DNA of 64,000 nt from the NCBI GenBank assembly GCA_945861535.1, contig CAMAUZ010000009.1:1-64000 (forward strand), given 5' to 3'. Positions within the stretch are counted from its first letter, which is position 1. Each line of letters opens with the position of its first letter. Origin of the DNA: Akkermansia muciniphila (lineage in GTDB: Bacteria; Verrucomicrobiota; Verrucomicrobiia; Limisphaerales; BJHT01). Shown piece after piece: positions 11,501-21,707 of this stretch. Under the pieces are notes generated by a model. That model ran no database searches. It had not been told where the DNA came from and saw nothing but the letters and a program-made list of their open reading frames with translations. The translations under genes and the position numbers were made by a program.

Positions 11501-14500
11501 GCGCGTTTACCTCCGTGGATCAGCGCAGCCGGAACTCCATTGCGCGGCTGCACCCGGACGGCACCGTTGATACCACGTTTGATCCGGGTCGTGGCTTTGA
11601 TGGTCCGGTCTTCGCGCTGGTGCAGGAGCCGGGGCGTCCCTTGGTCGCGGGCGGGTTGTTTACCAGCTTCAACAGCACGCGGCGCATGAGTCTGGCGCAA
11701 TTGCGGGGGGATGGGACGCTCGATACCGGCTTCATGGACACCGCGTACAACCAGTTCGCGGGCCTGCCCATCCGCGTCAGCACCGAGCCGAAGAAATTCA
11801 TCGACACGATCGCCTTCCAGGCGGACGGGAACCTGATCGTCGGCGGCAGCTTCGCCCGGGTGGGCGGCGGGTTTCGGCGGGATGAAGTTCATCCGCGCAA
11901 CAATTTCACGCGGATTATCGGCGGCTCGATCAACGGTCCGGGCAACATCGGGTTCGCGCAATCGACCTACAACTTCGATGAAAACGGCGGTTCGAGCTTC
12001 ATCACACTCACCCGCACCAATGGGAACCTGGGCCAGGCGGCGGCGACGTTCTCGACGGAAGACCGGCCCGCCGGTCCCGCAGCGGCCCAAGCCGGGTTGG
12101 ACTACACCTCTCTGGTGAGCACGCCTACTTGGATTTCAACTTTCGGAAGAATCACCAACTCGATGATTAGCGAAGCGTTTCAGGGGCCGAATAACGCGAC
12201 TTTTGGCGGTGGCACATTGACCAATGTCTTCCAGATCGTGACCAACAACTCCGTGGTCGTCACTCTCCGCGACGATGCGGTCATCGAAGGTGACGAGGTG
12301 TTTAACCTGACCCTGAGCCAGCCCAACGGCCGGGACGTGCTCTTTCTGGGCGGTGAGAACATCCCGCTGGGCGTGGCTCTCGGGCCGTCGAGCGCCCGGC
12401 TCACGCTCATCGACAATGATTTCCAAAGCGGGGTGCTCGGGTTCGCGGCGTCCACCTTCACGGTCAATGAAAACGCGGGGGTGGCGACCATCACCGTGCT
12501 CCGGACCAATGGCACGGTCGGCTCGGTGTCGGTGGATTATGCGACCACCAACGGGACGGCGCTGGCCGGCTTTGACTACGTGGTCACGCGCGGAACGCTG
12601 ACTTTTGGCGGCGGCGTCACCAGTCGCACGTTCACTGTGCCGATCGTGGATGACACGACGGCGGAGAGCGACGAAACGATCCAGTTGAGCCTCTCCAATC
12701 CGGTCGGCGGTGCGATCCTGAATTCTCTCGTGTTGCCGGCGTTGGCGACGCTGGTGATTTACGACAACGATTTTGCCGCGGGTAAGCTCAGTTTCGTGAC
12801 GGACACGGCGACGGTTGGCGAGTCGGCGGGCAGCGTGTCGGTCAGCGTCTTCCGCACCGGCGGCAGCGTCGGCACGATCACGGTGGATTACTTCACGACC
12901 AACGACACCGCGCTCGCCGGGTCTGACTTTGTGGCGACCACGGGGACGCTCGGCTGGGCGGCGGGCGACACGGCGCCGAAGACCATCACGGTGCCGATCC
13001 TCAACGATTCCGTGCCGGAATTCCCCGAAGTCTTCAACGTGATGCTGGTCAATCCCCGCGTGGTGGCGACGGGCCTGCCGGGGATGCTCGGTCTCACGAC
13101 CAATGTGAAAGTGACGATCACGGACGATGACTTTGCGGGCACGGTCCAGTTCACCTCGGCGATCTACAACGCCAACGAAAACGGCGGCAGCACCGTCCTG
13201 ACCGTCCGCCGCACCGGCGGGGTGAGCGGGCAGGCGTTGGTGGACTATACGGTGACCGGCGGCACGGCCAGTCCGGGTACGCACTTCAACCTGGCCAACG
13301 GCACGCTCGTGATTGAAGACGGGCAGTTCAGCAGCAGTTTCGCGGTCCAACTCATCGACAACGGCACCGCGGATGGCAACCGGACGGTCGTCATCGATCT
13401 CTCCAATCCCCAGGGTGCGACCTTGGGGGCGACCGCCCAGGCGACGCTCACCATCATCGACGACGAGTCGTTCAACGTGCCGGCGGGTTCGCTGGACACG
13501 GCCTTCAATGCGGCGGCGGGCGGCGACAATTTCGTGTACGCCTCCGTGTTGCAGCCCGATCAGAAGGTCATCGTTGGCGGCGATTTCCGCTATTTCAACG
13601 GGGTCGCCCGCAACCGCATCGCGCGCATCGACACCGATGGCAATCTGGATCCCTCGTTCGATCCGCAGGGCGGGGTCAACGGCTCCGTCCGGGCGTTGTC
13701 GCTGCAGCCGGACGGCAAGGTGCTCGTCGCCGGCCTCTTCTCGGTGGTCAACGGCACCAACCGGGCGCGCGTGGCGCGGCTCAATCCCGATGGCTCGCTC
13801 GACGCCACCTTCAATCCCGGCAGCGGTCCGGACAACCCGGCCTATGCCCTCGCCCTCCAAGCCGACGGGCGCGTACTGGTCGGCGGTTTGTTCACGTCCG
13901 TCGGCGGCCAGTCGCGGAATTTCATCGCGCGATTGGGCACCAACGGGGTGATCGATCCCTCCTTCAATCCCGGGGTCGGACCCAACGCCAATGTTTATGC
14001 CATCGCGGTCCAGGCTGACGGCCAGATCGTCATCGGCGGGGATTTCACCACCGTGGGCGGAATCAACCGCGGCCATGTCGCGCGCCTGAATCCGGACGGG
14101 ACGTTGGACCCGACGTTCAGCAGTGCCGTGGGCGCGAACGATTCCGTGCGGTCGATCCTGATCCAGCCCGACGGCCGGATCGTCCTGGGCGGTTTGTTTA
14201 CGACGCTCAATGGTGCGCCGCGCGCGTTTGTCGGCCGACTGAACCCGGACGGGACGCTCGACAACACGTTTGATCCCGGCGAGGGCGGCAGCCATTCCGT
14301 GTACGCCATGGCGTTGCAGGACGACGGCAAGCTGGTGCTCGGCGGCGACTTCAACCGCTTCGGCGGCGTCGGCCGGAACCGGATCGTCCGTCTCAATTCC
14401 GACGGCTCGGTGGATCCGGCCGTCAACTTCGGTTCGGGCGCCAACAGTTTTGTCGCCACGATCACGATCTATGCGAGCGGTCCGCCCATCGGCAAACTTC

Positions 14501-17500
14501 TCATCGGCGGCGGCTTCACCAGCTACGACGGGCTGCCGCGCAATTATCTGGCGCGCATCAACGGCGGCGACAACGGCGGTCAGGGGCGGCTCGAATTCGT
14601 GTCCGCGACCTTCTCGGTGACCGAGGAAACCCCGGAGGCGATCATTTCCGTGCGCCGCATCGGCGGCACGGCCGACGCGGTGACGGTGGATTATGCCACG
14701 GTCGGCGGCACGGCGACGCCCTATTCAGGGACGGGGCCGACCGCGGGGGCGGATTATGTCGGCGTGACCAACACCCTCACTTTCCCGTCGGGCGAAACCT
14801 TCCGGACCTTCCGGGTTGGCATTCTGAACGATGCCCTCGCCGAACCCGATGAAACCGTCGGCCTGATTCTCTTCAATCCCGCCGGCCCGCCGTTTTCGCC
14901 CGCCAGCCTGGCGGTGGCGCTGGGCAACCAGCCGACGGCCACGTTGTCGATTGTGGATGACGAGAGCGTGTTCAACTTTGCCTCCGCCAGCTACAGCGTC
15001 GTGGAAAACACGGCGGCGGGCACCGTGGTTTTGACCGTCAACCGGACCGGCGGCGCCTACAAGTCGGCCTCGGTGAAAGTCGTCACCCGCGACGGCACGG
15101 CCACGGCCGGGTTGGATTACGTGTCACTCGGCACCAACACGACGCTCTCCTTCGGTCCCGGCGAAACGACCAAGACCATCGCCGTGCAGATTCTCAACGA
15201 CCTCTTCGTCGAGGGCGACGAGACCTTCTTTGTCGATCTGCTCGACCAGAGCGGCGTCGCCGCCCTGCTGGGCACGATCACGACCACGCGGGTCACCGTC
15301 GTCGATGACGACCTCCTGCCGGGCACGGTGTTCTTCGCGGCGAGCACCTTCGTGACCAATGAAAATGCGGGCGTTGCCATTATCACCGTTGTCCGCACCA
15401 ACGGCTCGACCGGGATCATCTCGGTGCAGTTCGCCACCAGCGACGGCAGCGCCAGCGCCGGCCTCGATTACTTCGCGACCAACGGGATTCTCTCCTTTGC
15501 GGATGGCGAAGTGACCAAGTCCTTTGCGGTGCCGGTCGTGCTGGACTCGATTTCGGAACCGACGGAAACCGTGAACTTGACGCTCTCCAATCCCACCGGG
15601 GGCGCGTTGCTCGGGGCGCAGAGCCGGGCGCGGCTGCAGATCGTCAACAACGACTTTGTCATCTTCGGTAACGTGGTCTTCAGTTCAGCGGCTTATTCGG
15701 TGACGGAGAATGCGGGTGCCGCCTCGATCAGCGTCCTGCGCGCCGGCGGCACCGCGACCAACATCTCGGTGGTGGTCTCGACGGCGGATGGTACGGGCGT
15801 TGTCGGCCAACACTATCTCGGCATCACCAACACGCTGACGTGGGGCGTGGGCGACAACACGCCGCGCTCCCTCAGCGTGCCGATCATCGACAACCCGCTG
15901 GTGGACGGGCGGAAGACCGTGAATCTGCTCCTCAGCAATCCCGGCGGCGGCGCCAGCGTGGGTCTGCCCGGTCAGGCCGTGCTGACGATTCTGGATGACG
16001 ACACGGCGCCGGGGGTGGTCGGGTTCGCCGTGGGAGCGTACACGGTCTTGGAGAATGTTGGCGGCAGGGCGGTCACCCTCGTTCGGACCAATGGCTTCAC
16101 GGGCGTGGTGTCGGTCGATTTCGCGACGGTGGACGGCACGGCGGTCAGCGGCGTGGACTACACGGGCGTGACGAACACCGTGATGTTCGCGGATGGTCAG
16201 ACAAACCGGACGGTCTTCGTGCCGGTCATCGACAACCAGTTGCAGGAGGGCAACCGCACCTTGGCGATGATTCTCTTCAACCCCACGAACACGACGCTCG
16301 CCCTCACCAACGCATCGCTCACGATCTTCGACAATGAACGCGCGGCGGGATCGGCCGACATCGGCTTCCTCCCGGGCACGGGGGCCAACAACACTGTGTA
16401 CGGACTGGCCTATCGCGACAGCGACGGCACGCTGGTGGCGGTGGGTGACTTCACGATGTTCGACGGCCAGTTCCGCACGAATGCGGTTCGCCTGCTCACC
16501 GACGGTCAGGTGGACCCGCTGTTTGACCCCGGCGCGATCAATCTGGCGGGATCGAACGCGGTTTCGTCGATCCGCGCCGTGGCGCTGTACACGAACGGGG
16601 TAAACGCCGGCAAGGTCGTCATCGGTGGCTTCTTTGATTCGGTTGGCGGACTTGGCCGCACCAATATCGCCCGGCTCAACCTGGATGGGACGCCCGACAC
16701 CAACTTCCTTTCCTCGGCGGTCGGCGTGGCCAACGGCGTGTATGCCGTCGCCGTGCAGAACGACGGGCGCGTGCTCATCGGCGGCGGCTTCACGCTGGTC
16801 AACGGCGTGGCCCGCAACTTCATCGCGCGGCTCAACGACGACGGCACGGTGGACACCGGATTTAACCCCGGCTCGGGCGCCAACGGCACGGTGCGCTCGA
16901 TTGCCATCGACGAGAACGGTCAGATTCTCATCGCGGGCGACTTCACTGTCGTGGACGGCGTGTTGCGCAACCGCCTCGCGCGACTCAAGGCCGATGGCAC
17001 GGTGGACAAGGTGTTCGATCCCCGCGGCGGCGCGGATGGCACGGTCAACTCGGTGGCCGTCGCTCCCGACGGCAAGATCGTGATCGGCGGGGCGTTTGGC
17101 ACGGTCAACGGCGTGCCGCGGGTCCGGCTCGCGCGGTTGGATGAGGTGGGTTTGCTGGATGCGAGCTTCGATCCGGGGACCGGCCCGGAGGAGCAGGTGA
17201 GCGCGGTGGCGATCGAGCCGGATGGCAGCGTGCTGGCGGGCGGCGCGTTCACCACGGTCGGCGGGCATACGCGTCACCGGTTCGTCCGCCTGACCCCGGC
17301 GGGCGTGGTGGACTCCGCGATCAACATCGGCACGGGTGCGAACAATTTCGTCGCGGCGGTGTTGCGGCAGCCGGCGGACAACAAGATCGTACTGGGCGGC
17401 GGCTTCACGGCCTTCAACGAAGTGTCGGCCTCCTATCTCACGCGGCTCAACGGTGGCAAGAACTCCGGCCGCGGCAACTTCAATTTCCTCACGCCCGCCT

Positions 17501-20500
17501 ACACCATCGCCGAGGACGGCACCAACCAGGTCGTCACCGTCATTCGCGCCGGCGGCCTCGCCGGGGCGGTGTCCGTCAGCTTCACCACGGTGGATGGCAC
17601 GGGCCGCGCCGGGTTCGATTTCACCGCCACCACCGGCACGCTCACCTTCGCGGATGGTGTGGGATTGCAGACCTTCTCGGTGCCGATTCTGGACAACCTG
17701 ATCGTGGACGGCGCGCGGGATTTCACCGTGACCCTGCTGGCACCGTCGGTCGGTTCAACCCTGGGCGCCGCGGTGATTTCGACGATCACGGTGCTCGACA
17801 ACGACGGCGTGGTCGGCTTCAAGCCCTTCGCCTATTCGATCAATGAAAACGGCGGCGCGGCGACGATCGGCGTGCAGCGGGCGGGCGGTGCCAGCGGGAC
17901 GGTCAGCGTGGACTTCACCACCCTCGGCGGCTCGGCCGTCGCGGGGACCGACTACACGCCGACAAACGGTACGCTGATATTCCTGCCCGGGCAGACCAAC
18001 GCGACCTTCGACGTGGTGGTGTTCGATGACTCGCTGATCAACGGCGACCGGACCGTGGGGATGATCCTGTCCAATCTCGTGGGCAGCGCGACCTTCGGGC
18101 GCACCAATGCCTTGCTGACGATTTTGGACAATGAGTTCGCGCCGGGCGCGGTCCGGTTCGGCACCAACTTCATGGCCGTCCACGAGGCGCTCACGAATGT
18201 CACCGTCACCATCCTGCGGACCAACGGCAGCTCGGGCATCGTCTCGGTCGGCCTCGTCAGCGCCGACTGGACCGCCTTCTCGCCCGCCGACTTCCGCCCC
18301 CTGAACACCATCGTCACCTTCCAGGACGGCGAGACAATCAAGACCGTGGACATCCCCATCGTGGCCGACGGCATCTCCGAGCCGGACGAGATGTTTACCG
18401 TCAGTTTCGTGAACCCGACTGGCGGACTGGTGCTGTTCGAGACCAACGCGGTGGTCGCTATCCTCGACGCGAGCCTGCGGTTTGAGACGAATAATTTTGT
18501 CTTCAACGAGGGCCTGCGCCAGGCGGTCATCACGGTGCTGCGACCCGAGAGCACGCGCGGCCCGATCAGCGTCGATTACCTCATCTCGCCCGCCGGCGCG
18601 ACCTTCGGCGACGACTACCTCGGCACCAATGGCACGCTGGTTTTCCTGGATGGCGAGTCGAACAAGACCTTCACCGTCACGCTGGTGGACAACCTCTTCT
18701 TCACGCCGAACAAGACGGTGTTCCTCCAGTTGACCAATGCGACGCCGGGCGTGGTCCTCACCGTGCCGAGCGCCGTGCTCACCATCACGGACAACGACCC
18801 GTTCGCCGTGCAGACGCGCTTCGTCAATCCCGCGCCGATCACCATCCGGGACAACACCAACGCGACGCCGTATCCCTCGACCCTGTTGGTCTCCGGCATC
18901 AACGGCCAGGTCGTCCGCGTGCAGGTGACCCTCAGCAATCTCACCCACGCCATGCCCGCCGACGTTGATCTGCTGCTGGTCGGTCCCGGCGGCCAGAAGG
19001 TGATGCTGCTGTCCGATGCCGGCGGCGGCTTCCCGGTCTCCGGCGTGAATCTGCAGTTCGATGATTTTGCCACCAACGCGGTGTCCGACGCGGCCGCCAT
19101 CACCAACGGCCTCTACAAGCCGACGAACTACGGCACCGTGGACAACCTGCTCGCCCCCGCCCCCGCCGGACCGTACGGCTCGGTGCTCGCGACTTTCAAC
19201 GCGGTCAACCCCAACGGCCTCTGGTCGCTCTACGTGATGGATGACCAGGCCCAGGGCGCGGGCGTGGTGGCCGACGGCTGGGGCCTCATCATCAGCACCA
19301 TCGCCCCGCCGGCGACCAATGACCTCGTGCTGACGATCCATGATATTGGCGATCCCGCCGTCGTGAACGGCAACATTTCCTACACCATCGCCATCGTGAA
19401 CAACGGCCCCGCCGACGCCACCGGCGTCGTGCTCTACGACCCGCTCCCCGCGCAGATGTCGTTCATCTCGTCCGTCAAGTCGCAAGGCTCGGTTTCCAAT
19501 GCGTTCGGCACCATCGTGTACAATGTCGGCACCATCTCCAACGGCGCGTCCGCCTCGCTCACGATTGTCGTGGCCGCGACCATTCCCGGCGTGTTCACCA
19601 ACACCGTGTTCGTGGTCGCGGCCGAGACGGACCGGAATCTGGCCGACAACTACGCGTCGGAAACCACCACCGTGGCCGTCCCGGCGAACACCGGGGCCGG
19701 CATCATCGACAACGGCACCGTGCAACTCGGCGTCAATCCGGCCGGGCATTTGAACGTCCCCGGCGGCCCGCCCTCCTCCGGCACCGGCACCACCGTCGTC
19801 GGCCTGCGCTATCTCGCGACCGGCGCGGAGAGCACGGCCCCCGGCTGCGCCTGCGAGGGCTGGGGTGTGGCGGACGGCATCCGCCGCATCGCGGGTTTCG
19901 CGGACGAAACCCTCACGCCCAAGGTCAACAACCTCGTCGTCGAAAGCTTCACCAGCGACGGGCGCTCGGCCGTGTCCGTGGTGGTGATGAGCAACATCTT
20001 CCGGGTGACGCACAACTATCATCCGTCGGTAAGTTCCAATCTTTTTGAGGTCAGCGTCACGATTGAAAACATCTCCACCAACGTCACCCGCGCCCTGTAT
20101 CGCCGGGCGATGGACTGGGACGTGGAACCGACGGCCTTCCGCGAGTTCAGCACCATCGTGAAAGGCACCTCCACGAACCTGGTCTTCACCAGCGACAATG
20201 GCTTCGCCTCGCCCAATCCCCTGTTCCCCGCCGGCAGCATTCTCGCCACCGGCACGTTCATCGACAGCGGGCCGGCGGATCACGGCGCCGTGTTCGACTT
20301 TGATTTCGGCCTGCTGCAACCCGGCGCGAGCACCAGCTTCAAGACCTATTACGGCGCGGCCGGCAGCGAGGTCGCGGCGCTCAATGCCATCGGGCGCATC
20401 GGGGCCGAGGCCTATTCCTTCGGCCAGCCGAGCACGGTCAACGGCGCGGCGCTGGGCACGCCCAACACCTTCATCTTCGCGTTTGGCGGCATCGGCGGGA

Positions 20501-21603
20501 GCGCGCTGGCGGGCACCGACCTGGGCGTGAGCGTGGTCGCCGGCCCCAACCCGGCGCTGCTGGGTGATGTCGTGACCTACACCATGACCGTGACCAACGC
20601 GGGGCCGGATGCGGCCACCGGACTGGTGCTCACCGATGTGTTGCCGGCAGACATCTCCTTCGGCGGCGTGAACACGACCCAGGGATCCATCAGCAACTCG
20701 CCCGGCGCGTTCTCGGTGAACCTCGGCAACCTCGCCGTCGGCGGCATCGCCACCGTCACCTTCAGCGTGCGCCCCAACTCGGTCGGCGCGCTCACCAACC
20801 TCGTCACCATCGTCGCCAACGAACCGGACCCGCGCTCCTCGAACGACTCCGTCACCAACATCATCCCCGTCGTCAGCGTCGGCACCTTCGGCAATTCCGC
20901 CCCCATCCCGATCGCCGACGCCGGCACAGCCCTGACCTATCCGGCGACGATCAACGTGACCGGCCTGACCGGCACGGTCTCGCACATGACGGTGAGCCTG
21001 CTCGACCTGAGCCACTCCTTCCCGGCCGATCTGGACATTCTCCTCGTGGCCCCCGATGGCCGCGCGGTGCTGCTGATGTCCGATGCCGGCCAGGGCTTCG
21101 ATCTCACCAACTCCTTCCTGGTCTTCGACGACAACGCGACCAACGCGCTCCCGTCCAATTCCCCGATTCTGTCGGGCAATTACCAGCCCACCGACATCAA
21201 CCTGGGCGGCGTCGACTTCTTCCCGCCGCCCGCGCCCGCCGGACCGTACACCAACGCCACGCTGGCGACGTTCAACGGCATGAACCCGAACGGCGCGTGG
21301 AAATTGTTTATCGTGGATGACCAGGGATCGGACACCGGACAGTTGGCGGGCGGTTGGCGGATTACCTTCCAGACCGCCACGCCCCCGCCGCCGGCACCGC
21401 CGGTGCGCACGGTGCGCTCGGGCAACAACCTGACGGTTTCGTGGCCGATCTCGGCCGCGGGCTTCGTCCTCGAATCCTCGCCGTCGCTCTCACCGCCGAA
21501 CTGGCAGGCGGTCTTGACTCCCCCGGCCAACGACGGCGTTAATTTCTCGATCACGGTGGTCACAATGAGCGGAACGGGTTACTTCCGGCTCCGCAAGCCG
21601 TGA
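8581..21603 (+). CDS. Giant Calx-beta / delta-60 propeller surface protein 2, with PPC-like N-terminus
   Basis: About 4,340 residues. The ATG at 8581 is preferred: it gives a signal peptide with a long n-region, hydrophobic core GALVAVMAFCLGLVAP and cleavage after AVA at residue 45. An in-frame GTG at 8566 overlaps the stop of gene 1. No clear Shine-Dalgarno is seen. Domains: two PPC-like beta-sandwiches (46-178, 187-314; NDNFANA, VWYQW, FDTTMAVFTG); two Calx-beta, the second divergent (319-577); seven delta-60 repeats with an inserted domain in blade 5 (581-1120); four Calx-beta; seven delta-60 (1636-2004); five Calx-beta; seven delta-60 (2590-2967); four Calx-beta (to 3407); P-domain (3412-3577); DUF11; a domain of about 270 residues with VQLGVNPAGHLNV, CACEGWG and MDWDVEPTAF (3707-3980), seen in other extracellular proteins but whose name I cannot give; DUF11; P-domain (4104-4269); C-terminal module ending FRLRKP. 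Probably secreted or surface-bound; ligand unknown. Confidence 0.95.
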   Translation: MNRSHHLNAAVPSVPALSDSQWIRRAGALVAVMAFCLGLVAPAVAQFFPSNDNFANATPVTRAGSFFGINTFATTEFGELSFPGYSGSRSVWYQWIAPSSGFFTFSTAGSAFDTTMAVFTGSAVQFLTLIVADDDSGPGSSSLVTFFANAGTTYSIGVKAFFGSGGNYVLNVPAAGLGGGGSGGITNDLFSAAQVITGPSGTVSGTTFGTSKEVGEPIHAGNPGGASIWYSWTAPVSGGVTFDTLGANFNTLLAVYTGTDVTNLTMVANDDNSGPNGSSRVRFTAVAGTNYFLAVDAFNGLAGSSILNWGYESAAGQFRFTATNYYARVDQSSANDNAADPLGAEITVTRVNGSTGRMLVDYQVLPGGSATAGVDYPAFATNGTLVFDDFQMSAKFLLPLFTNFTLFGFTNTVVFGLTNARPDVAAGEDPTLLPALTGPLTTTLLIEDPRNNNIFRSDYFLRANYRAMEGTTALIRTSGGARTVRSVPGISFFTTSGLFFGSSFFTALDLQAGSDYARSNDAPLQSTNRSGGLFSMPIPDDSEVEFNEDTVIWLIDAAGAVIDEATLTILFEDQPPGAMDRTYNLDGVATTIPPFNTSPGANGPVYAVAVDAAGQALIAGNFTAVNAQFRRCIARMDTNGAVDFTFTPGVGADDFISALGVYTGTTTNAGTIVIGGAFTSFNGTGRNRIARLLPNGLVDPFFNPGIGADAPVRAMAFYTNGTHLDKIVIVGDFTSFNGTNRNHIARLNADGSLDSSFNPGTGANGNVFAVKIQQDGKVVIGGDFTMVNDVPRNRIARLNAAGAVDPTFNPGAGADGNVYSLALDDGATIIPNGVVVNATANRTAAGGANEDIFDFVVPVPPGIPAGTPISGIVTINYDFYGIPDSINVYLGTNHLGVSNSPPATPLFATGLVPGSQTLTIAFGPSTESTVRIIVNQGNNANTGTAWAYDATMTAVISSTPQPVPAGPQKIVLGGAFTSVDQRSRNSIARLHPDGTVDTTFDPGRGFDGPVFALVQEPGRPLVAGGLFTSFNSTRRMSLAQLRGDGTLDTGFMDTAYNQFAGLPIRVSTEPKKFIDTIAFQADGNLIVGGSFARVGGGFRRDEVHPRNNFTRIIGGSINGPGNIGFAQSTYNFDENGGSSFITLTRTNGNLGQAAATFSTEDRPAGPAAAQAGLDYTSLVSTPTWISTFGRITNSMISEAFQGPNNATFGGGTLTNVFQIVTNNSVVVTLRDDAVIEGDEVFNLTLSQPNGRDVLFLGGENIPLGVALGPSSARLTLIDNDFQSGVLGFAASTFTVNENAGVATITVLRTNGTVGSVSVDYATTNGTALAGFDYVVTRGTLTFGGGVTSRTFTVPIVDDTTAESDETIQLSLSNPVGGAILNSLVLPALATLVIYDNDFAAGKLSFVTDTATVGESAGSVSVSVFRTGGSVGTITVDYFTTNDTALAGSDFVATTGTLGWAAGDTAPKTITVPILNDSVPEFPEVFNVMLVNPRVVATGLPGMLGLTTNVKVTITDDDFAGTVQFTSAIYNANENGGSTVLTVRRTGGVSGQALVDYTVTGGTASPGTHFNLANGTLVIEDGQFSSSFAVQLIDNGTADGNRTVVIDLSNPQGATLGATAQATLTIIDDESFNVPAGSLDTAFNAAAGGDNFVYASVLQPDQKVIVGGDFRYFNGVARNRIARIDTDGNLDPSFDPQGGVNGSVRALSLQPDGKVLVAGLFSVVNGTNRARVARLNPDGSLDATFNPGSGPDNPAYALALQADGRVLVGGLFTSVGGQSRNFIARLGTNGVIDPSFNPGVGPNANVYAIAVQADGQIVIGGDFTTVGGINRGHVARLNPDGTLDPTFSSAVGANDSVRSILIQPDGRIVLGGLFTTLNGAPRAFVGRLNPDGTLDNTFDPGEGGSHSVYAMALQDDGKLVLGGDFNRFGGVGRNRIVRLNSDGSVDPAVNFGSGANSFVATITIYASGPPIGKLLIGGGFTSYDGLPRNYLARINGGDNGGQGRLEFVSATFSVTEETPEAIISVRRIGGTADAVTVDYATVGGTATPYSGTGPTAGADYVGVTNTLTFPSGETFRTFRVGILNDALAEPDETVGLILFNPAGPPFSPASLAVALGNQPTATLSIVDDESVFNFASASYSVVENTAAGTVVLTVNRTGGAYKSASVKVVTRDGTATAGLDYVSLGTNTTLSFGPGETTKTIAVQILNDLFVEGDETFFVDLLDQSGVAALLGTITTTRVTVVDDDLLPGTVFFAASTFVTNENAGVAIITVVRTNGSTGIISVQFATSDGSASAGLDYFATNGILSFADGEVTKSFAVPVVLDSISEPTETVNLTLSNPTGGALLGAQSRARLQIVNNDFVIFGNVVFSSAAYSVTENAGAASISVLRAGGTATNISVVVSTADGTGVVGQHYLGITNTLTWGVGDNTPRSLSVPIIDNPLVDGRKTVNLLLSNPGGGASVGLPGQAVLTILDDDTAPGVVGFAVGAYTVLENVGGRAVTLVRTNGFTGVVSVDFATVDGTAVSGVDYTGVTNTVMFADGQTNRTVFVPVIDNQLQEGNRTLAMILFNPTNTTLALTNASLTIFDNERAAGSADIGFLPGTGANNTVYGLAYRDSDGTLVAVGDFTMFDGQFRTNAVRLLTDGQVDPLFDPGAINLAGSNAVSSIRAVALYTNGVNAGKVVIGGFFDSVGGLGRTNIARLNLDGTPDTNFLSSAVGVANGVYAVAVQNDGRVLIGGGFTLVNGVARNFIARLNDDGTVDTGFNPGSGANGTVRSIAIDENGQILIAGDFTVVDGVLRNRLARLKADGTVDKVFDPRGGADGTVNSVAVAPDGKIVIGGAFGTVNGVPRVRLARLDEVGLLDASFDPGTGPEEQVSAVAIEPDGSVLAGGAFTTVGGHTRHRFVRLTPAGVVDSAINIGTGANNFVAAVLRQPADNKIVLGGGFTAFNEVSASYLTRLNGGKNSGRGNFNFLTPAYTIAEDGTNQVVTVIRAGGLAGAVSVSFTTVDGTGRAGFDFTATTGTLTFADGVGLQTFSVPILDNLIVDGARDFTVTLLAPSVGSTLGAAVISTITVLDNDGVVGFKPFAYSINENGGAATIGVQRAGGASGTVSVDFTTLGGSAVAGTDYTPTNGTLIFLPGQTNATFDVVVFDDSLINGDRTVGMILSNLVGSATFGRTNALLTILDNEFAPGAVRFGTNFMAVHEALTNVTVTILRTNGSSGIVSVGLVSADWTAFSPADFRPLNTIVTFQDGETIKTVDIPIVADGISEPDEMFTVSFVNPTGGLVLFETNAVVAILDASLRFETNNFVFNEGLRQAVITVLRPESTRGPISVDYLISPAGATFGDDYLGTNGTLVFLDGESNKTFTVTLVDNLFFTPNKTVFLQLTNATPGVVLTVPSAVLTITDNDPFAVQTRFVNPAPITIRDNTNATPYPSTLLVSGINGQVVRVQVTLSNLTHAMPADVDLLLVGPGGQKVMLLSDAGGGFPVSGVNLQFDDFATNAVSDAAAITNGLYKPTNYGTVDNLLAPAPAGPYGSVLATFNAVNPNGLWSLYVMDDQAQGAGVVADGWGLIISTIAPPATNDLVLTIHDIGDPAVVNGNISYTIAIVNNGPADATGVVLYDPLPAQMSFISSVKSQGSVSNAFGTIVYNVGTISNGASASLTIVVAATIPGVFTNTVFVVAAETDRNLADNYASETTTVAVPANTGAGIIDNGTVQLGVNPAGHLNVPGGPPSSGTGTTVVGLRYLATGAESTAPGCACEGWGVADGIRRIAGFADETLTPKVNNLVVESFTSDGRSAVSVVVMSNIFRVTHNYHPSVSSNLFEVSVTIENISTNVTRALYRRAMDWDVEPTAFREFSTIVKGTSTNLVFTSDNGFASPNPLFPAGSILATGTFIDSGPADHGAVFDFDFGLLQPGASTSFKTYYGAAGSEVAALNAIGRIGAEAYSFGQPSTVNGAALGTPNTFIFAFGGIGGSALAGTDLGVSVVAGPNPALLGDVVTYTMTVTNAGPDAATGLVLTDVLPADISFGGVNTTQGSISNSPGAFSVNLGNLAVGGIATVTFSVRPNSVGALTNLVTIVANEPDPRSSNDSVTNIIPVVSVGTFGNSAPIPIADAGTALTYPATINVTGLTGTVSHMTVSLLDLSHSFPADLDILLVAPDGRAVLLMSDAGQGFDLTNSFLVFDDNATNALPSNSPILSGNYQPTDINLGGVDFFPPPAPAGPYTNATLATFNGMNPNGAWKLFIVDDQGSDTGQLAGGWRITFQTATPPPPAPPVRTVRSGNNLTVSWPISAAGFVLESSPSLSPPNWQAVLTPPANDGVNFSITVVTMSGTGYFRLRKP
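11056..11488 (+). other. Inserted beta-rich domain within a delta-60 blade (gene 2)
   Basis: About 145 residues sit in the turn of blade 5 of the first propeller, between NVYSLALDDG and KIVLGGAFTS. The core (IPDSINVYLGTNHLG, then STVRIIVNQG and AWAYDATM) matches the other three inserts in order of motifs, though the sequence is much diverged. Confidence 0.7.
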
Positions 21604-21707
21604 CAAATGCGCGCGGCATGGCAACCCCTCGAACCCTCTCCGGCCGGTCTTTGCCCGGTGGTTCCGGGGCCGCTGCCGCGCGGGTGCGGGCGCTGAATTT
21701 TTGAAAC
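21604..21707. other. Intergenic gap between giant genes 2 and 3
   Basis: 104 bp separate the stop of gene 2 from the ATG of gene 3. No convincing promoter, Shine-Dalgarno or terminator with a T-tract is visible. The sequence just before the ATG (GAATTTTTGAAAC) is A/T-rich. Confidence 0.5.

Noticed and set aside
17755-21015. Antisense open frame of 1,086 codons opposite gene 2
   Set aside because: In-register shadow of gene 2 covering the P-domain and DUF11 region; no domain of its own.
21640-21690. Possible terminator hairpin between genes 2 and 3
   Set aside because: Only short GGCC/CCGG complementarity in a GC-rich stretch, with no stable long stem and no T-tract.
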